From Desulfitobacterium metallireducens DSM 15288 (GTDB lineage: Bacteria > Bacillota > Desulfitobacteriia > Desulfitobacteriales > Desulfitobacteriaceae): a stretch of 64,000 nt of DNA. The stretch is taken from positions 2,790,001 through 2,854,000 of the forward strand of contig NZ_CP007032.1 of assembly GCF_000231405.2 (NCBI RefSeq), written 5' to 3'. The translations under genes and the position numbers were made by a program. A model generated the notes under the pieces. The model searched no databases and was not told the origin of the DNA. It was given only the letters and a program-made list of their open reading frames with translations. Positions 41,624-50,808 of this stretch are shown piece after piece (the stretch's first letter is position 1; each line of letters starts with the position of its first letter).

Positions 41624-42415
41624 TTATATCATCTCTAGAGCACTGATTAAAATAACTACTCCCAAAATCGTTCGTATCGATCTTGTTGGAACTTTAGTCG
41701 ATAGTCCACTTGCTAATAGCACCCCTGGTATAGAACCTATGAGCAAATTTCCAGCCAGTAAATAATTAACATTACCAAAACTTGCATTTAATAATCCTGC
41801 AACAGTAACTAGGATAAAGGCATGAGTAATATCTGTTCCCACCAACTCAACAGCAGAAACCCGATACAGATAAAACATCGCCACAGCAAATAAAGATCCG
41901 GCGCCTATCGATGTCATTCCAACTATAACCCCAAATAATGCTCCTAAACCAACCGTAAGGACACGCTTTTCTTCAATCGCTTTTAATTGTATAGCATTAA
42001 GTTTCATCTTTTCATCGAAAAATATTCGAAACAACATGCTTATCGAAACTGCAATCAAGACATACCCTAAGGTATGTTTGATAAAAGCCTCACGATCCTG
42101 AGTATTATAGAAATGGAGAAAGGTTATAGCCATAGCCGCAGATGGAACACTACCCATTGAGAAATACTTAACTAATTGAAAATTGATGGACTTTTGTTGC
42201 CAATGCTTAATTATACCAAAAAACTTTGTTATTGAATTATAAAAAAGGTCAGTTCCAACAGCAATAGAGGGATTGACCCCTAATACCAAGAGAATAGGAG
42301 TCAGTAGAGTTGCTCCTCCAACACCCGTTAGACCAACCAGAAATCCGACAAGAAGTCCTATTAAAACGATACTTAAACTCATAAGTATACTCCTTATTGT
42401 ATAACTATTTTTCAA
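41624..42415 (-). CDS. TauE/SafE family sulfite/organosulfur exporter-like permease
   Basis: This 263-residue protein has about eight spans in two halves, with the conserved GFLVGLTGVGGATLLTPILL near residues 23-42 and FGVIVGMTSIGAGSLFAVAM in the second half. TauE/SafE proteins export sulfite or sulfoacetate after sulfonate breakdown. It lies downstream of the sulfonate-type ABC genes in the same direction, with a gap of about 180 bases, so it may serve the same pathway. The direction of transport is inferred. Confidence 0.88.
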   Translation of the reverse strand: MKNSYTIRSILMSLSIVLIGLLVGFLVGLTGVGGATLLTPILLVLGVNPSIAVGTDLFYNSITKFFGIIKHWQQKSINFQLVKYFSMGSVPSAAMAITFLHFYNTQDREAFIKHTLGYVLIAVSISMLFRIFFDEKMKLNAIQLKAIEEKRVLTVGLGALFGVIVGMTSIGAGSLFAVAMFYLYRVSAVELVGTDITHAFILVTVAGLLNASFGNVNYLLAGNLLIGSIPGVLLASGLSTKVPTRSIRTILGVVILISALEMI

Positions 42416-42593
42416 TTATGATTACCATTCTACACCTTCCTCTACGCTTTTATTTTCAGTGCGAATAATTGATTGTAGGTTCCTTTAAATTTTGCAAGAA
42501 TCAGCTACCCCCGTTAATAAGAGACTATTCTCTTCAAGTTTAGCAATATAATGAAAAGAAAGGTTTTTGTTTTCCTGATTAAATAAGTCATAT

Positions 42594-43394
42594 CTAAACC
42601 TTATCCAAACCCCATCTTTGACGAATTTTAAATTCAATCCTTCCGAAAATCAGCTTATCTACCGCTAACCCAATTATAATAATTACAATCATAATGGACA
42701 TCACTTGGCTAATATCAGCTAAATCCCTACCCATCATCAAAATTTGTCCTAGGCCTTTAGTTGCAAAAAGCATTTCTCCAGCCATTAACGCTCTCCATGC
42801 AAAGGACCAGCCTTGTTTCAATCCGGCGATAACACTAGGCAAACTAGCTGGAATCGTAACATATCTGTAAATATCAAACCCACTAGCCCCCATAGTCTTA
42901 GCGGCACGAATATAAAGAGGGTTGACATTTTTGAGACCAGACATAATTGATAAGGTAATCGCAAAGGTTGAACCAATTGCTATGACGAAGATAATCGCAC
43001 TTTCATTAAGCCCATACCACAAAATAGCAAACGGAAGCCAACAGACGCTCGGGAGTGTTTGTAGCCCTAGAATTATGGCACTTATGTTCTCATCCAGATA
43101 CTTAAATCTGATGATGGTTAGCCCAACAATGACACCGATAATTACTGAGACACTATAGCCAATTATAATTCTCTTAAGACTTACTAAGATTGCAATTCCT
43201 AAAGTATTATCCTTAATTAAATTGTAAAGCGTCTTTAACACATCAAAAGGGGAAGGAAAAGTATAAGGCTTCCATATTTTTAAATACTCAACGCCTAGTT
43301 GATAGACTAATTCCCATAAAAGAATCAAAATCACGTAGAACAGGATTTTTTTGAACAGCCCCATCAATTTTGTATAAATCGCCGGCAATCTCAT
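42594..43394 (-). CDS. ssuC: ABC transporter permease, SsuC/TauC type
   Basis: This permease of the nitrate/sulfonate/taurine family is up to 266 residues, with six spans. The EAA-type loop KTMGASGFDIYRYVTIPASLPSVIAGLKQGWSFA is close to SsuC. The start is uncertain. The first ATG lies only 3 bases behind AGGAGG, a TTG two codons later has better spacing (6 bases), and MGLFKKILFYV begins 30 bases further on. All choices overlap the 3' end of the ATPase gene by about 77-107 bases. Confidence 0.85.
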   Translation of the reverse strand: MRLPAIYTKLMGLFKKILFYVILILLWELVYQLGVEYLKIWKPYTFPSPFDVLKTLYNLIKDNTLGIAILVSLKRIIIGYSVSVIIGVIVGLTIIRFKYLDENISAIILGLQTLPSVCWLPFAILWYGLNESAIIFVIAIGSTFAITLSIMSGLKNVNPLYIRAAKTMGASGFDIYRYVTIPASLPSVIAGLKQGWSFAWRALMAGEMLFATKGLGQILMMGRDLADISQVMSIMIVIIIIGLAVDKLIFGRIEFKIRQRWGLDKV

Positions 43395-44133
43395 CCTCCT
43401 CCCAATTAAGCTCCTTCTTTATTCTGTCCACTGTTGAAATTTCGTGTTCAATCTGCCTAGGCCGTTCCACTTCTATCTCAAAAACTGTTTTAATTCTTCC
43501 TGGATTACTCGCCAAGACTACTACTCTATCTGCCAATATGACGGCTTCTTCCACGTTATGCGTAACGAATATAATTGTTTTCCTCGTTTCCAACCAAATC
43601 TTCTGCAATTCTAATTGCAAGTTAGTTTTCGTTTGGCTATCCAAGGCAGCAAATGGCTCGTCCATCAGTAGAATATCCGAATCCAGCGCTAAAGCTCTGG
43701 CTAAAGCAATCCTCTGTTTCATACCACCCGATAATTCATGAATATATGAGTCCTTGAATTTTATCAGATGTACCATTTCTAGATAGGCTAGTGCTCTTTT
43801 TCTCCGCTCTTCTTTAGGTATTCCAATCATTTTCATCCCAAATTCTACATTATCAATAACCTTTAGCCATGGAAATAAAGCAGATTCTTGGAACATAACT
43901 ACTCTGTCCTTGCCTGGAGCTTTTATTTCTTTGTCATTTAATAAAATTTCCCCTTCGCTGGCAATCTCCAATCCGGCAATGATATTTAACAACGTTGATT
44001 TTCCGCAGCCGGAAGGTCCTAGAATGCAGACAAATTCTCCAGTTTGGATTTCCAATGTGATCCTGTCTAAAACATGAATTGTTTTATGCTTAGAATGAAA
44101 ATTCTTACTGACATGATCAATTAGTAGGCCCAT
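43288..44133 (-). CDS. ssuB: ABC transporter ATP-binding protein, SsuB/TauB type
   Basis: The 281-residue ATPase shows Walker A LGPSGCGKST near residue 36, signature LSGGMKQRIALARAL and Walker B ILLMDEPFAALD. The substrate class follows from the SsuC-type permease and SsuA-type binding protein on either side. Its last ~35 codons run on past the usual SsuB end and overlap the permease gene, so the true C-terminus may be longer than typical. GGTG-type ribosome site before the ATG. Confidence 0.88.
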   Translation of the reverse strand: MGLLIDHVSKNFHSKHKTIHVLDRITLEIQTGEFVCILGPSGCGKSTLLNIIAGLEIASEGEILLNDKEIKAPGKDRVVMFQESALFPWLKVIDNVEFGMKMIGIPKEERRKRALAYLEMVHLIKFKDSYIHELSGGMKQRIALARALALDSDILLMDEPFAALDSQTKTNLQLELQKIWLETRKTIIFVTHNVEEAVILADRVVVLASNPGRIKTVFEIEVERPRQIEHEISTVDRIKKELNWEEDEIAGDLYKIDGAVQKNPVLRDFDSFMGISLSTRR

Positions 44134-44162
44134 TCAAACACCTCTTCTCTAGTACAATATTG

Positions 44163-45206
44163 CTACTTTATAACACCTTGTCCGTTATTCTGAAGGATTT
44201 TGTTCAATGTACTAAGCTCAAACAAAGAAGATGTATCCGTTTTTTCTTTAAGAAATCCAGCATCAACCGCAAGGTTTACAAAATCCATAACTGACTCCTT
44301 AGCGGGGTCATTGGACACCGTTAGACGCGCAAACGATGCATCCAGTACATCTTTTTCGAGTGATTGCCTAGTTAACTCATAAATTTGCGAGTTAACAATT
44401 TCCTTAGCCTGTTCCTTATTACTATTAATGAAATTTGTTAATTCCACGTGAGCTCGAAGAAATTTTTCTACCAGCTCAGGATGTTCCTTCAGAAATTCAG
44501 TTCGAACGACAACCACTGCTGTACTGTAGTTTCCTCCCCGCCAAACCTGATCACTGTCTAGCAGTACATTCGCCTTAATCTCCTTCACTAATATGGAACC
44601 CCATGGTTCTGGGACCAACGCTGCATCAATATCTCCCCGATCCAGCATGAGCTTCATATCAGGGTTGGATACCTGTCGTATTTCTACTGTCCCACCTTTG
44701 GTGATGTCTTTTAAACCATATTGATCGAGTAGCGTCCTTAATGATAAGTCTTGAGTATTTCCAAACTGTGGTACTGCTACTTTTTTCCCGCTTAAGTCAC
44801 TGGCATCTGTAATTTTCAAATCTTTACGAGTAACAAGTATCGCCCCACCTTTAGTAGCGCCAGCGATTATCTGCAGATCACCCCTTGATTTTACATATCC
44901 GTTAATAGCTGGTACTGGTCCAATATAGCCGATATCCACTTCACCGGCAAACAAAGCTTCAATTTCAGCTGGTCCGGCGTTAAACTGTTTCCAATCAATC
45001 TTATTAGACTCACCCAATGCCTTGGCAAAAGCACCTTTAGCCTTACCCACTAACGCTTGGGAATGAGTGATATTTGGAAAAAAACCAACCCTTACTGTTA
45101 CATTATTCTTATCTTCTTTTGTCGAAGAGCAAGCTGTTAATATTAAGCTAAATGTAAAAATTATCATAGTGATTAAGATAAAATAAATCATTTTTCTCTT
45201 TTTCAT
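44163..45206 (-). CDS. ssuA: ABC transporter substrate-binding lipoprotein (SsuA/TauA type)
   Basis: This 347-residue lipoprotein has a signal with lipobox LTAC near residue 26, then the SBP domain: VRVGFFPNITHSQALVGKAKG, ELSGKKVAVPQFGNTQDLSLR-type and KLMLDRGDIDAALVPEPWGS strings are characteristic of NMT1/sulfonate-binding proteins. AGGC-type ribosome site (GGAGGC) precedes the ATG. It is first in the operon, 29 bases before the ATPase gene. Sulfonate or taurine is the likely ligand; nitrate and thiamine-precursor ligands occur in the same superfamily. Confidence 0.87.
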   Translation of the reverse strand: MKKRKMIYFILITMIIFTFSLILTACSSTKEDKNNVTVRVGFFPNITHSQALVGKAKGAFAKALGESNKIDWKQFNAGPAEIEALFAGEVDIGYIGPVPAINGYVKSRGDLQIIAGATKGGAILVTRKDLKITDASDLSGKKVAVPQFGNTQDLSLRTLLDQYGLKDITKGGTVEIRQVSNPDMKLMLDRGDIDAALVPEPWGSILVKEIKANVLLDSDQVWRGGNYSTAVVVVRTEFLKEHPELVEKFLRAHVELTNFINSNKEQAKEIVNSQIYELTRQSLEKDVLDASFARLTVSNDPAKESVMDFVNLAVDAGFLKEKTDTSSLFELSTLNKILQNNGQGVIK

Positions 45207-45265
45207 AAAATGCCTCCGTTATTAAACATCACTAACCCTATCTATTAAGTAGAGTATTTATTTCT

Positions 45266-45294
45266 AGAATAATCTTTCGAGCACATTCTGTCAA
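45266..45294 (-). promoter_or_regulatory. Promoter of the ssuABC-like operon
   Basis: A perfect TTGACA (45294-45289), 17 bases and TATTCT (45271-45266) read toward ssuA. The intergenic region with the divergent Rrf2 gene is about 200 bases, so it is the probable target of that regulator. Confidence 0.7.
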
Positions 45295-45403
45295 TGGTTC
45301 TCTAAAACTAAGTTTACAAAAAAAATATTACATAGTAAATTAATATTAAAGATATCTAAAGTATTTTTCGGGTAGTAATAAAATGACAATAGGAGCCGAT
45401 ATA

Positions 45404-45805
45404 ATGAAACTTTCGAAAAAGAGTGAATATGCTTGCCTTGCTTTAATTGAACTTGCGAAAAATTATCAGACAGGACTTGTAACTATTACTGAAATATCAG
45501 AAAAAAACCATATCCCCAAAAAATACTTAGAGCAAATCTTACTACTATTAAAAAGTGCAAGATTCGTGCAAAGCATCCGGGGTACCAGTGGAGGTTATAA
45601 ATTATCCAAAAGTCCAGAGGAAATCTCTGTTGCCGAAATCGTGCGGTTGATTGATGGCCCTCTTGCTCCTGTGGAATCCGTCAGTCACTATTTTTATTCA
45701 CACACTCCTATCGAACAGAACAAAAAGCTCTTAAGTATATTTGCTGATATCAGAAATTATATTGCGGAGAAATTAGAGAATACTACTTTTCAAGATCTGA
45801 TCTAA
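45404..45805 (+). CDS. Rrf2-family regulator (CymR-like)
   Basis: The 133-residue product starts MKLSKKSEYACLALIELAKN; AGGAGCC lies 8 bases before the ATG, and the in-frame upstream ATG lacks a ribosome site. The winged-helix part (KKYLEQILLLLKSARFVQSI, RGTSGGYKLSKSP) is canonical. Only one Cys is present, so an IscR-type iron-sulfur cluster is not expected. The CymR branch, which controls sulfur metabolism, is a better fit. It diverges from the ssuABC-like operon and probably controls it. Confidence 0.88.
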   Translation: MKLSKKSEYACLALIELAKNYQTGLVTITEISEKNHIPKKYLEQILLLLKSARFVQSIRGTSGGYKLSKSPEEISVAEIVRLIDGPLAPVESVSHYFYSHTPIEQNKKLLSIFADIRNYIAEKLENTTFQDLI

Positions 45806-45910
45806 TTATATGTCTAAGAACGTCTGCTTCGATAATGTTCATTATCTAATTACCTTCAACTTATTCACCCTATTTCTTCATCTCTAATCTCTATGGACTG
45901 ATGTGATAGA

Positions 45911-46759
45911 TCACTTTTCGTAATTTTTCAAGTATTCTGCTAACGCTTCTCTCCATGGGCGTAAATCTGTTAACCCATTAAGTCTAATCCCCATATGATC
46001 TAATACAGAATTCTTTGGACGTAGTGCCGGACGTGGAAACTCTTCAGTATTACAAGGATTTAAACGAATAGCTATTTCCATTTCTTCAAAAATTACCTTC
46101 GCTAATTCATACCACGTACATTCTCCAGAATTTGTTACGTGATAGATTCCGAATAATTCTGTTTGTATGATTTCAAAAATAAAATATGCAAGATCCAGAG
46201 TATATGTTGGTGCGCCAACTTGGTCGTTAACGACTTTTAACTCTTTTTTCTCCTTTGCAAGATTTAACATGGTCTTCACAAAATTTGGCCCATAATTTCC
46301 ATAAACCCATGAGGTTCTCACAATAAAATATTGACTGCAAAAAGCTTGGACAAATTCTTCCCCTGCTGCTTTTGATTTTCCGTAAGTATTTTGAGGATTT
46401 CGTTTATCAAATTCAATATAAGGCATAATCTTTTGGCCATCAAAGACGTAATCTGTACTTATATAAACAAGCTTTGCACCGATCTTCTCTGCGCCCAAAG
46501 CTATATTTCTTGTGCCCATAGCATTCACCGCGTAAGCTTGATCCTGTTCCGTCTCAGCTCGATCAACTTGAGTATAGGCTGCCGTGTGAATAATAATATC
46601 AGGTCTATGTTTTTGCAGAGTTGACTGTACTTGAAGAAAATCTGTCACATCAAGTTCTTTTCTGGAAAGCGGGATTGCCTCAAAAAGTCTCTCTTGTTCC
46701 AAAAAAATTGTTAATTCCCTTCCAAGCTGTCCGCTTGCCCCAGTAATAAGAACTTTCAT
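45911..46759 (-). CDS. rmlD: dTDP-4-dehydrorhamnose reductase
   Basis: A 282-residue RmlD-type SDR that makes dTDP-L-rhamnose. ITGASGQLGRELTIFLEQ is the NAD(P)-binding motif. YVFDGQKIMPYIEFDKRNPQ and YGKSKAAGEEF (catalytic Tyr-x3-Lys) follow the RmlD pattern, as does the IVRTSWVYGNYGPNF stretch. A GGAGGC site precedes the ATG. It is separated by about 10 kb from rmlA/B/C, but still lies in the same polysaccharide region, next to cysNC. Confidence 0.9.
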   Translation of the reverse strand: MKVLITGASGQLGRELTIFLEQERLFEAIPLSRKELDVTDFLQVQSTLQKHRPDIIIHTAAYTQVDRAETEQDQAYAVNAMGTRNIALGAEKIGAKLVYISTDYVFDGQKIMPYIEFDKRNPQNTYGKSKAAGEEFVQAFCSQYFIVRTSWVYGNYGPNFVKTMLNLAKEKKELKVVNDQVGAPTYTLDLAYFIFEIIQTELFGIYHVTNSGECTWYELAKVIFEEMEIAIRLNPCNTEEFPRPALRPKNSVLDHMGIRLNGLTDLRPWREALAEYLKNYEK

Positions 46760-46789
46760 GAGTAATGCCTCCTGCCATCTAATGAGTTT

Positions 46790-48637
46790 TTAAACCACTT
46801 TTCTGTTCTTTAACTCAGTCATAATCTCTTCGACGCATTGTTCAATATTCATTTCCTCAGTCGAGACGACTATATCAGGATTTTCAGGAACTTCATAGGG
46901 TGCACTGACTCCTGTAAACTGAGAAATCTCTCCACGGCGAGCCTTAGCATAAAGTCCTTTTGCATCCCGTTTTTCACATTCTTCAATAGAACATCGCACA
47001 TAAATCTCGATGAAATCGTCTCCATGAATTATATTCTTTGCCAGTTTTCGATCCACGTGGTATGGAGAAATAAACGCTGTGAGAACAAGAACTCCCGCAT
47101 CTGTAAAAAGTTTTGCAACTTCAGCAATTCTACGTATGTTTTCTGCCCGGTCTTCTGGACTAAATTCCAAATCCTGATTTAACCCCTGCCGAACATTATC
47201 TCCATCCAAAATATAGGTTCGAATTCCTTCTGCAAATAACCTTTTTTCCAGTGCATTCGCCAAAGTGGATTTTCCTGCTCCTGATAATCCCGTAAACCAT
47301 AAGACTCCGCTTCTATGGCCGTTTAAACTTTCACGATCTTCTCTACTAACAGTTGACTTTTGCCAATATAGTTGTCTTTCATTGATTGCTTCTTGAATAA
47401 TCCCTCCACCGGCTATCTCATACTCATCAACAATGACAAAACGGCTATTTAAAGACATCTCATAATTACTGTCAATGGCAATGGGTTTGTCACATTTCAA
47501 GATACATTCTGCCGCATTGTTGATTTCTATTCTCTCCGGATGATAATTAGGATCAAGCGTTGAAGCATCCATAACCCGAATGATACCTTCAAGTTTGATT
47601 CGTCTTTTGGCCGTACCTAATTTAAGAAAATACGTTTTTCCCGGAATCATCGGATTTTTACCTAACCAAAAAAGATTAGCCCGGAAGCTTAAAACTACTT
47701 TAGGAGAAGTCTCACCTTTTTTCGTCACGAGTTCTCCTCGACTAACATAGGCCTGCTCTTCAAGTGTAAAACCCGTGGCATACCCAGCTTGGACTTCTGT
47801 TAACTCTGTCGTGGGAAAATGTTCAATCGAGTGAACACGTCCTTCCCTCCCCGAGGGATAGAAAATAAGTTCATCTCCTACTCGCAAAATACCCGACTCT
47901 ATGGTTCCTGCGATTATCCGTCTTTGATCTCCATGCCCAGTAAATTTATATACATCTTGGACTGGCATTCTTAAGGCTGCATGGATTGGTTGCTTTTTAG
48001 GTTTTAATTGATCAAGAGCCTCCAAAACCGTCGGTCCAGAATACCAGCACATGTTTCCGGAAGAACTGGCAATGTTATCTCCGAAGCGACCACTTACAGG
48101 AATATAATATATTGGCTCGATTCCAATCTTCTCTAAGAATATTCTATAGGAATCAACAATCTGTTTAAATATCTCTTCCTCATAATCAACTAGATCCATC
48201 TTATTAATAAGAATAGCAACCTGTTTAACCCCAAGCATACTTAAAAGATTACCGTGCCTTAATGAGTTGATTTGGATTCCTTCTTTAGCATCAATAACCA
48301 ATAAAGCAGCCTCTGCTTGGGCAGCTCCAGTCACCATGTTTTTTAAAAACTCTACATGTCCTGGAGCATCTAAAATGATATAATTTCGCTGTTTCGTCTT
48401 AAAAAACATCCGCGCTACATCAATAGTTATTCCTTGCGCTTGTTCTTCCTTCAAAGCATCAAGCAAAAATGCATATTCAAACGGTTTTGAATTCCGTCTG
48501 CACGTCTCACGAACCTGCTCTAGTTTTCCTTGAGGTAATGAGTCTGTATCTGCCATAAGACGACCAATGATCGTACTTTTCCCATGATCAACATGACCAA
48601 CTATGACAATTTTCATTTCTTGATCTTGTAAATTCAT
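46790..48637 (-). CDS. cysNC: Bifunctional sulfate adenylyltransferase subunit 1/APS kinase (CysNC/NodQ)
   Basis: This fusion has 615 residues. Residues 1-~435 are a CysN GTPase: GHVDHGKST (G1) near 14, DAPGHVEF (G3), INKMD (G4), then EF-Tu-like beta domains. Residues about 440-615 are APS kinase: GLSGAGKST P-loop, DGDNVRQGL and FISPYHVDRK with the catalytic Ser. CysN drives ATP sulfurylase; APS kinase makes PAPS. The stop is 30 bases before the rmlD start and the gene follows cysD directly. The product is likely PAPS for the sulfotransferase at 53.5-54.7 kb rather than for reduction; this is inference. Confidence 0.93.
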   Translation of the reverse strand: MNLQDQEMKIVIVGHVDHGKSTIIGRLMADTDSLPQGKLEQVRETCRRNSKPFEYAFLLDALKEEQAQGITIDVARMFFKTKQRNYIILDAPGHVEFLKNMVTGAAQAEAALLVIDAKEGIQINSLRHGNLLSMLGVKQVAILINKMDLVDYEEEIFKQIVDSYRIFLEKIGIEPIYYIPVSGRFGDNIASSSGNMCWYSGPTVLEALDQLKPKKQPIHAALRMPVQDVYKFTGHGDQRRIIAGTIESGILRVGDELIFYPSGREGRVHSIEHFPTTELTEVQAGYATGFTLEEQAYVSRGELVTKKGETSPKVVLSFRANLFWLGKNPMIPGKTYFLKLGTAKRRIKLEGIIRVMDASTLDPNYHPERIEINNAAECILKCDKPIAIDSNYEMSLNSRFVIVDEYEIAGGGIIQEAINERQLYWQKSTVSREDRESLNGHRSGVLWFTGLSGAGKSTLANALEKRLFAEGIRTYILDGDNVRQGLNQDLEFSPEDRAENIRRIAEVAKLFTDAGVLVLTAFISPYHVDRKLAKNIIHGDDFIEIYVRCSIEECEKRDAKGLYAKARRGEISQFTGVSAPYEVPENPDIVVSTEEMNIEQCVEEIMTELKNRKVV

Positions 48638-48651
48638 GCTATATTGTCTCC

Positions 48652-49554
48652 TTACATATATCCGGCTTTCCGTAACTCCTCTAATCCGCCGCCATCTTCC
48701 TTGTCTTGTGCTCGCCCCGAACGCTCTGCAATGTTGGAAAACTTTCCTGTTCTTAGTTCTTCAACAATCTCCTCCACTGTCTTCGCCGTCGACTCGACAG
48801 GAGCAGTACATGGAGCACAGCCTAATGACCGATACCGAGTACCCTTCCCCTGATCGAAATATAAAGAAACGACTGGAATCTTTTCACGTCCAATATATTC
48901 CCACAAGTTAAGTTCAGTCCAGTCCAGTAATGGATGAATACGGACATGAGTTCCTGGTGCAAAGTCAGTCTTATATTGATTCCAAAACTCGGGCGGTTGT
49001 TGGGCTATATTCCACTCGTTAGCTTTATCTCGTGGTGAAAAATATCTCTCTTTTGAGCGGCTTCCCTCTTCATCCGCGCGTACACCAACTATTACACCTG
49101 TAAATGGTTCTGGATTTTGATCTACTTCATAACATTTAGTCTCATGATTTAAACGATAACGAGGCCATGTTCCATCAATCGTATGCGTTAAAGCCTCTGT
49201 CTTCAAGTTTTTACAGCACTCAAGTCGTGTCGCTAAACCATCTGGGAATGTATTTTTACTTAACAAGGCCTCTTTGTTCTCCCCATAAATCATTTCAAGA
49301 TTCCATTCCAATGCCAAGCGATCCCGGTGCTCAATCATTTCTGGAATTTTATAATGAGTATCAATATGAATTAACGGAATGGGGACATGCCCAAAGAATG
49401 CCTTTCGAGCAAGCCAAAGCAGAACCGTACTATCCTTGCCCACTGACCAAAGCATGCAAAGGTTTTTAAATTCACTATATGCTTCACGCAAGATATGAAT
49501 GCTTTTATTTTCTAAACGATCAAGATAATCCATTTTAAACAATTTCACCTCCAC
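48652..49554 (-). CDS. cysD: Sulfate adenylyltransferase subunit 2
   Basis: This 300-residue CysD of the PP-loop family has [10 protein letters not shown] near residue 40 as the ATP-binding loop. [20 protein letters not shown] and WDQNPEPF-type strings are typical. [23 protein letters not shown] carries the family Cys region. It activates sulfate with CysN as a heterodimer, giving APS. It is 14 bases upstream of cysNC. Two-subunit ATP sulfurylases serve assimilation or sulfation; dissimilatory sulfate reducers normally use the one-subunit Sat. Confidence 0.92.
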   Translation of the reverse strand: MEVKLFKMDYLDRLENKSIHILREAYSEFKNLCMLWSVGKDSTVLLWLARKAFFGHVPIPLIHIDTHYKIPEMIEHRDRLALEWNLEMIYGENKEALLSKNTFPDGLATRLECCKNLKTEALTHTIDGTWPRYRLNHETKCYEVDQNPEPFTGVIVGVRADEEGSRSKERYFSPRDKANEWNIAQQPPEFWNQYKTDFAPGTHVRIHPLLDWTELNLWEYIGREKIPVVSLYFDQGKGTRYRSLGCAPCTAPVESTAKTVEEIVEELRTGKFSNIAERSGRAQDKEDGGGLEELRKAGYM

Positions 49555-49650
49555 TATATTTCAGCAATTTTGCGTATCTAATTGAGAAAAGATTACTCTT
49601 ATAAGGTGTGATTCCTAATTAAAAAATATTAGAAAATATCATGGAATAAA

Positions 49651-50586
49651 TTAGTAATTAAGCCATTTAGCAAAACGCAAAATACCATCTTCAAAACTAA
49701 ATCTTGGTGACCATCCTAATTCAGTTTCAGCACGACTAATGCACAATATGTTAGAGGGAACATCAAACGGGCGTCCCGAAACATAGTGACGCAAAACTGG
49801 TCGTCCGGTCACTCTTTCGATGGAGTCAAGTACTTCATTTATACTTAATCCCCTTCCAGACCCAATATTAAATATATGTTCTGGTCCACTGTACTCAAGT
49901 ACAGCCAGGAATGCCCTGACAACATCATCTATATAAACATAATCTCGGATAACTGACCCGTCTCCCCAAATATCAATTGTTTCCCCCTGTAAAACCTTAC
50001 CCAAAAAGACTGCAACCGCGCCCTGACTAGCATGTGTTTTCTGCCCCTCCCCAAAGGGATTGGCAAGTCGCAGAACAGTATAATCGAGACCATGTAGTTT
50101 ATAAAAAAGATCTAAGTATTTTTCGATTGCAAGCTTGGTGATTCCATATGAACAAACTGGATTGTTCATATGGGTTTCTGGAATCGGAACTTGGGTAGGA
50201 ACCCCGTAGACCGTCCCACCTGATGAGACGAAAACGACTTTCCTTACACCGGCTTTCACAGCGTTAGTTAGTAATCGAACTGACCCCAAAAGGTTACTTT
50301 CCACGTCGAAGACTGGGTCATCATTTGATGATTTAGGAAGGGTTGTCGAAATGAGGTGATAGCATATATCACATCCCTCTAGGGCATTCGCAACATCCGC
50401 CTCATTCATAAAATCGCCCTCAAACAGCTCAAACCTTTGATCTGTTATATGAAATTCCCCTTGCTGTGTCACTCGCCGTCGATCAAAGCAACGAACACGA
50501 TAGCCTTTTGTCAGTAGGGCATCCACGAGATGGGATCCAATAAACCCACGACCGCCCAACACTAAACAACGCATCGGATTTTTCAT
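49651..50586 (-). CDS. NAD-dependent epimerase/dehydratase (UDP-glucose 4-epimerase-like)
   Basis: This 311-residue SDR protein has CLVLGGRGFIGSHLVDALL (GGxGxxG), catalytic YGITKLAIEKYL (Tyr-x3-Lys), VLRLANPFGEGQ and a late NIGSGRGLSINEVLD. It looks like a UDP-galactose/UDP-sugar epimerase. Its ATG is preceded by an AAGGAGA-type site. Upstream lies the large glycosyltransferase gene after about 220 bases in which I see no gene. Confidence 0.85.
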   Translation of the reverse strand: MKNPMRCLVLGGRGFIGSHLVDALLTKGYRVRCFDRRRVTQQGEFHITDQRFELFEGDFMNEADVANALEGCDICYHLISTTLPKSSNDDPVFDVESNLLGSVRLLTNAVKAGVRKVVFVSSGGTVYGVPTQVPIPETHMNNPVCSYGITKLAIEKYLDLFYKLHGLDYTVLRLANPFGEGQKTHASQGAVAVFLGKVLQGETIDIWGDGSVIRDYVYIDDVVRAFLAVLEYSGPEHIFNIGSGRGLSINEVLDSIERVTGRPVLRHYVSGRPFDVPSNILCISRAETELGWSPRFSFEDGILRFAKWLNY

Positions 50587-50808
50587 TTTGATTCTCCTTA
50601 GATCAATACCCGAACCCAGTCTATATCTGGTTTCTTTATATCGATTATTAAATTAGAGCTGTAATTTTTCCTGATTGCATGACGTAGATAAGTCACGCTA
50701 ACATAAGTAGGCTTACTCTAAGATGTTATGTGCACAGAAAACAGCAACATCAAAACGAAGCAAACTGCCCCTATGTTGTACTAAATCTATGTTCAGAGAT
50801 GGTCCTAC

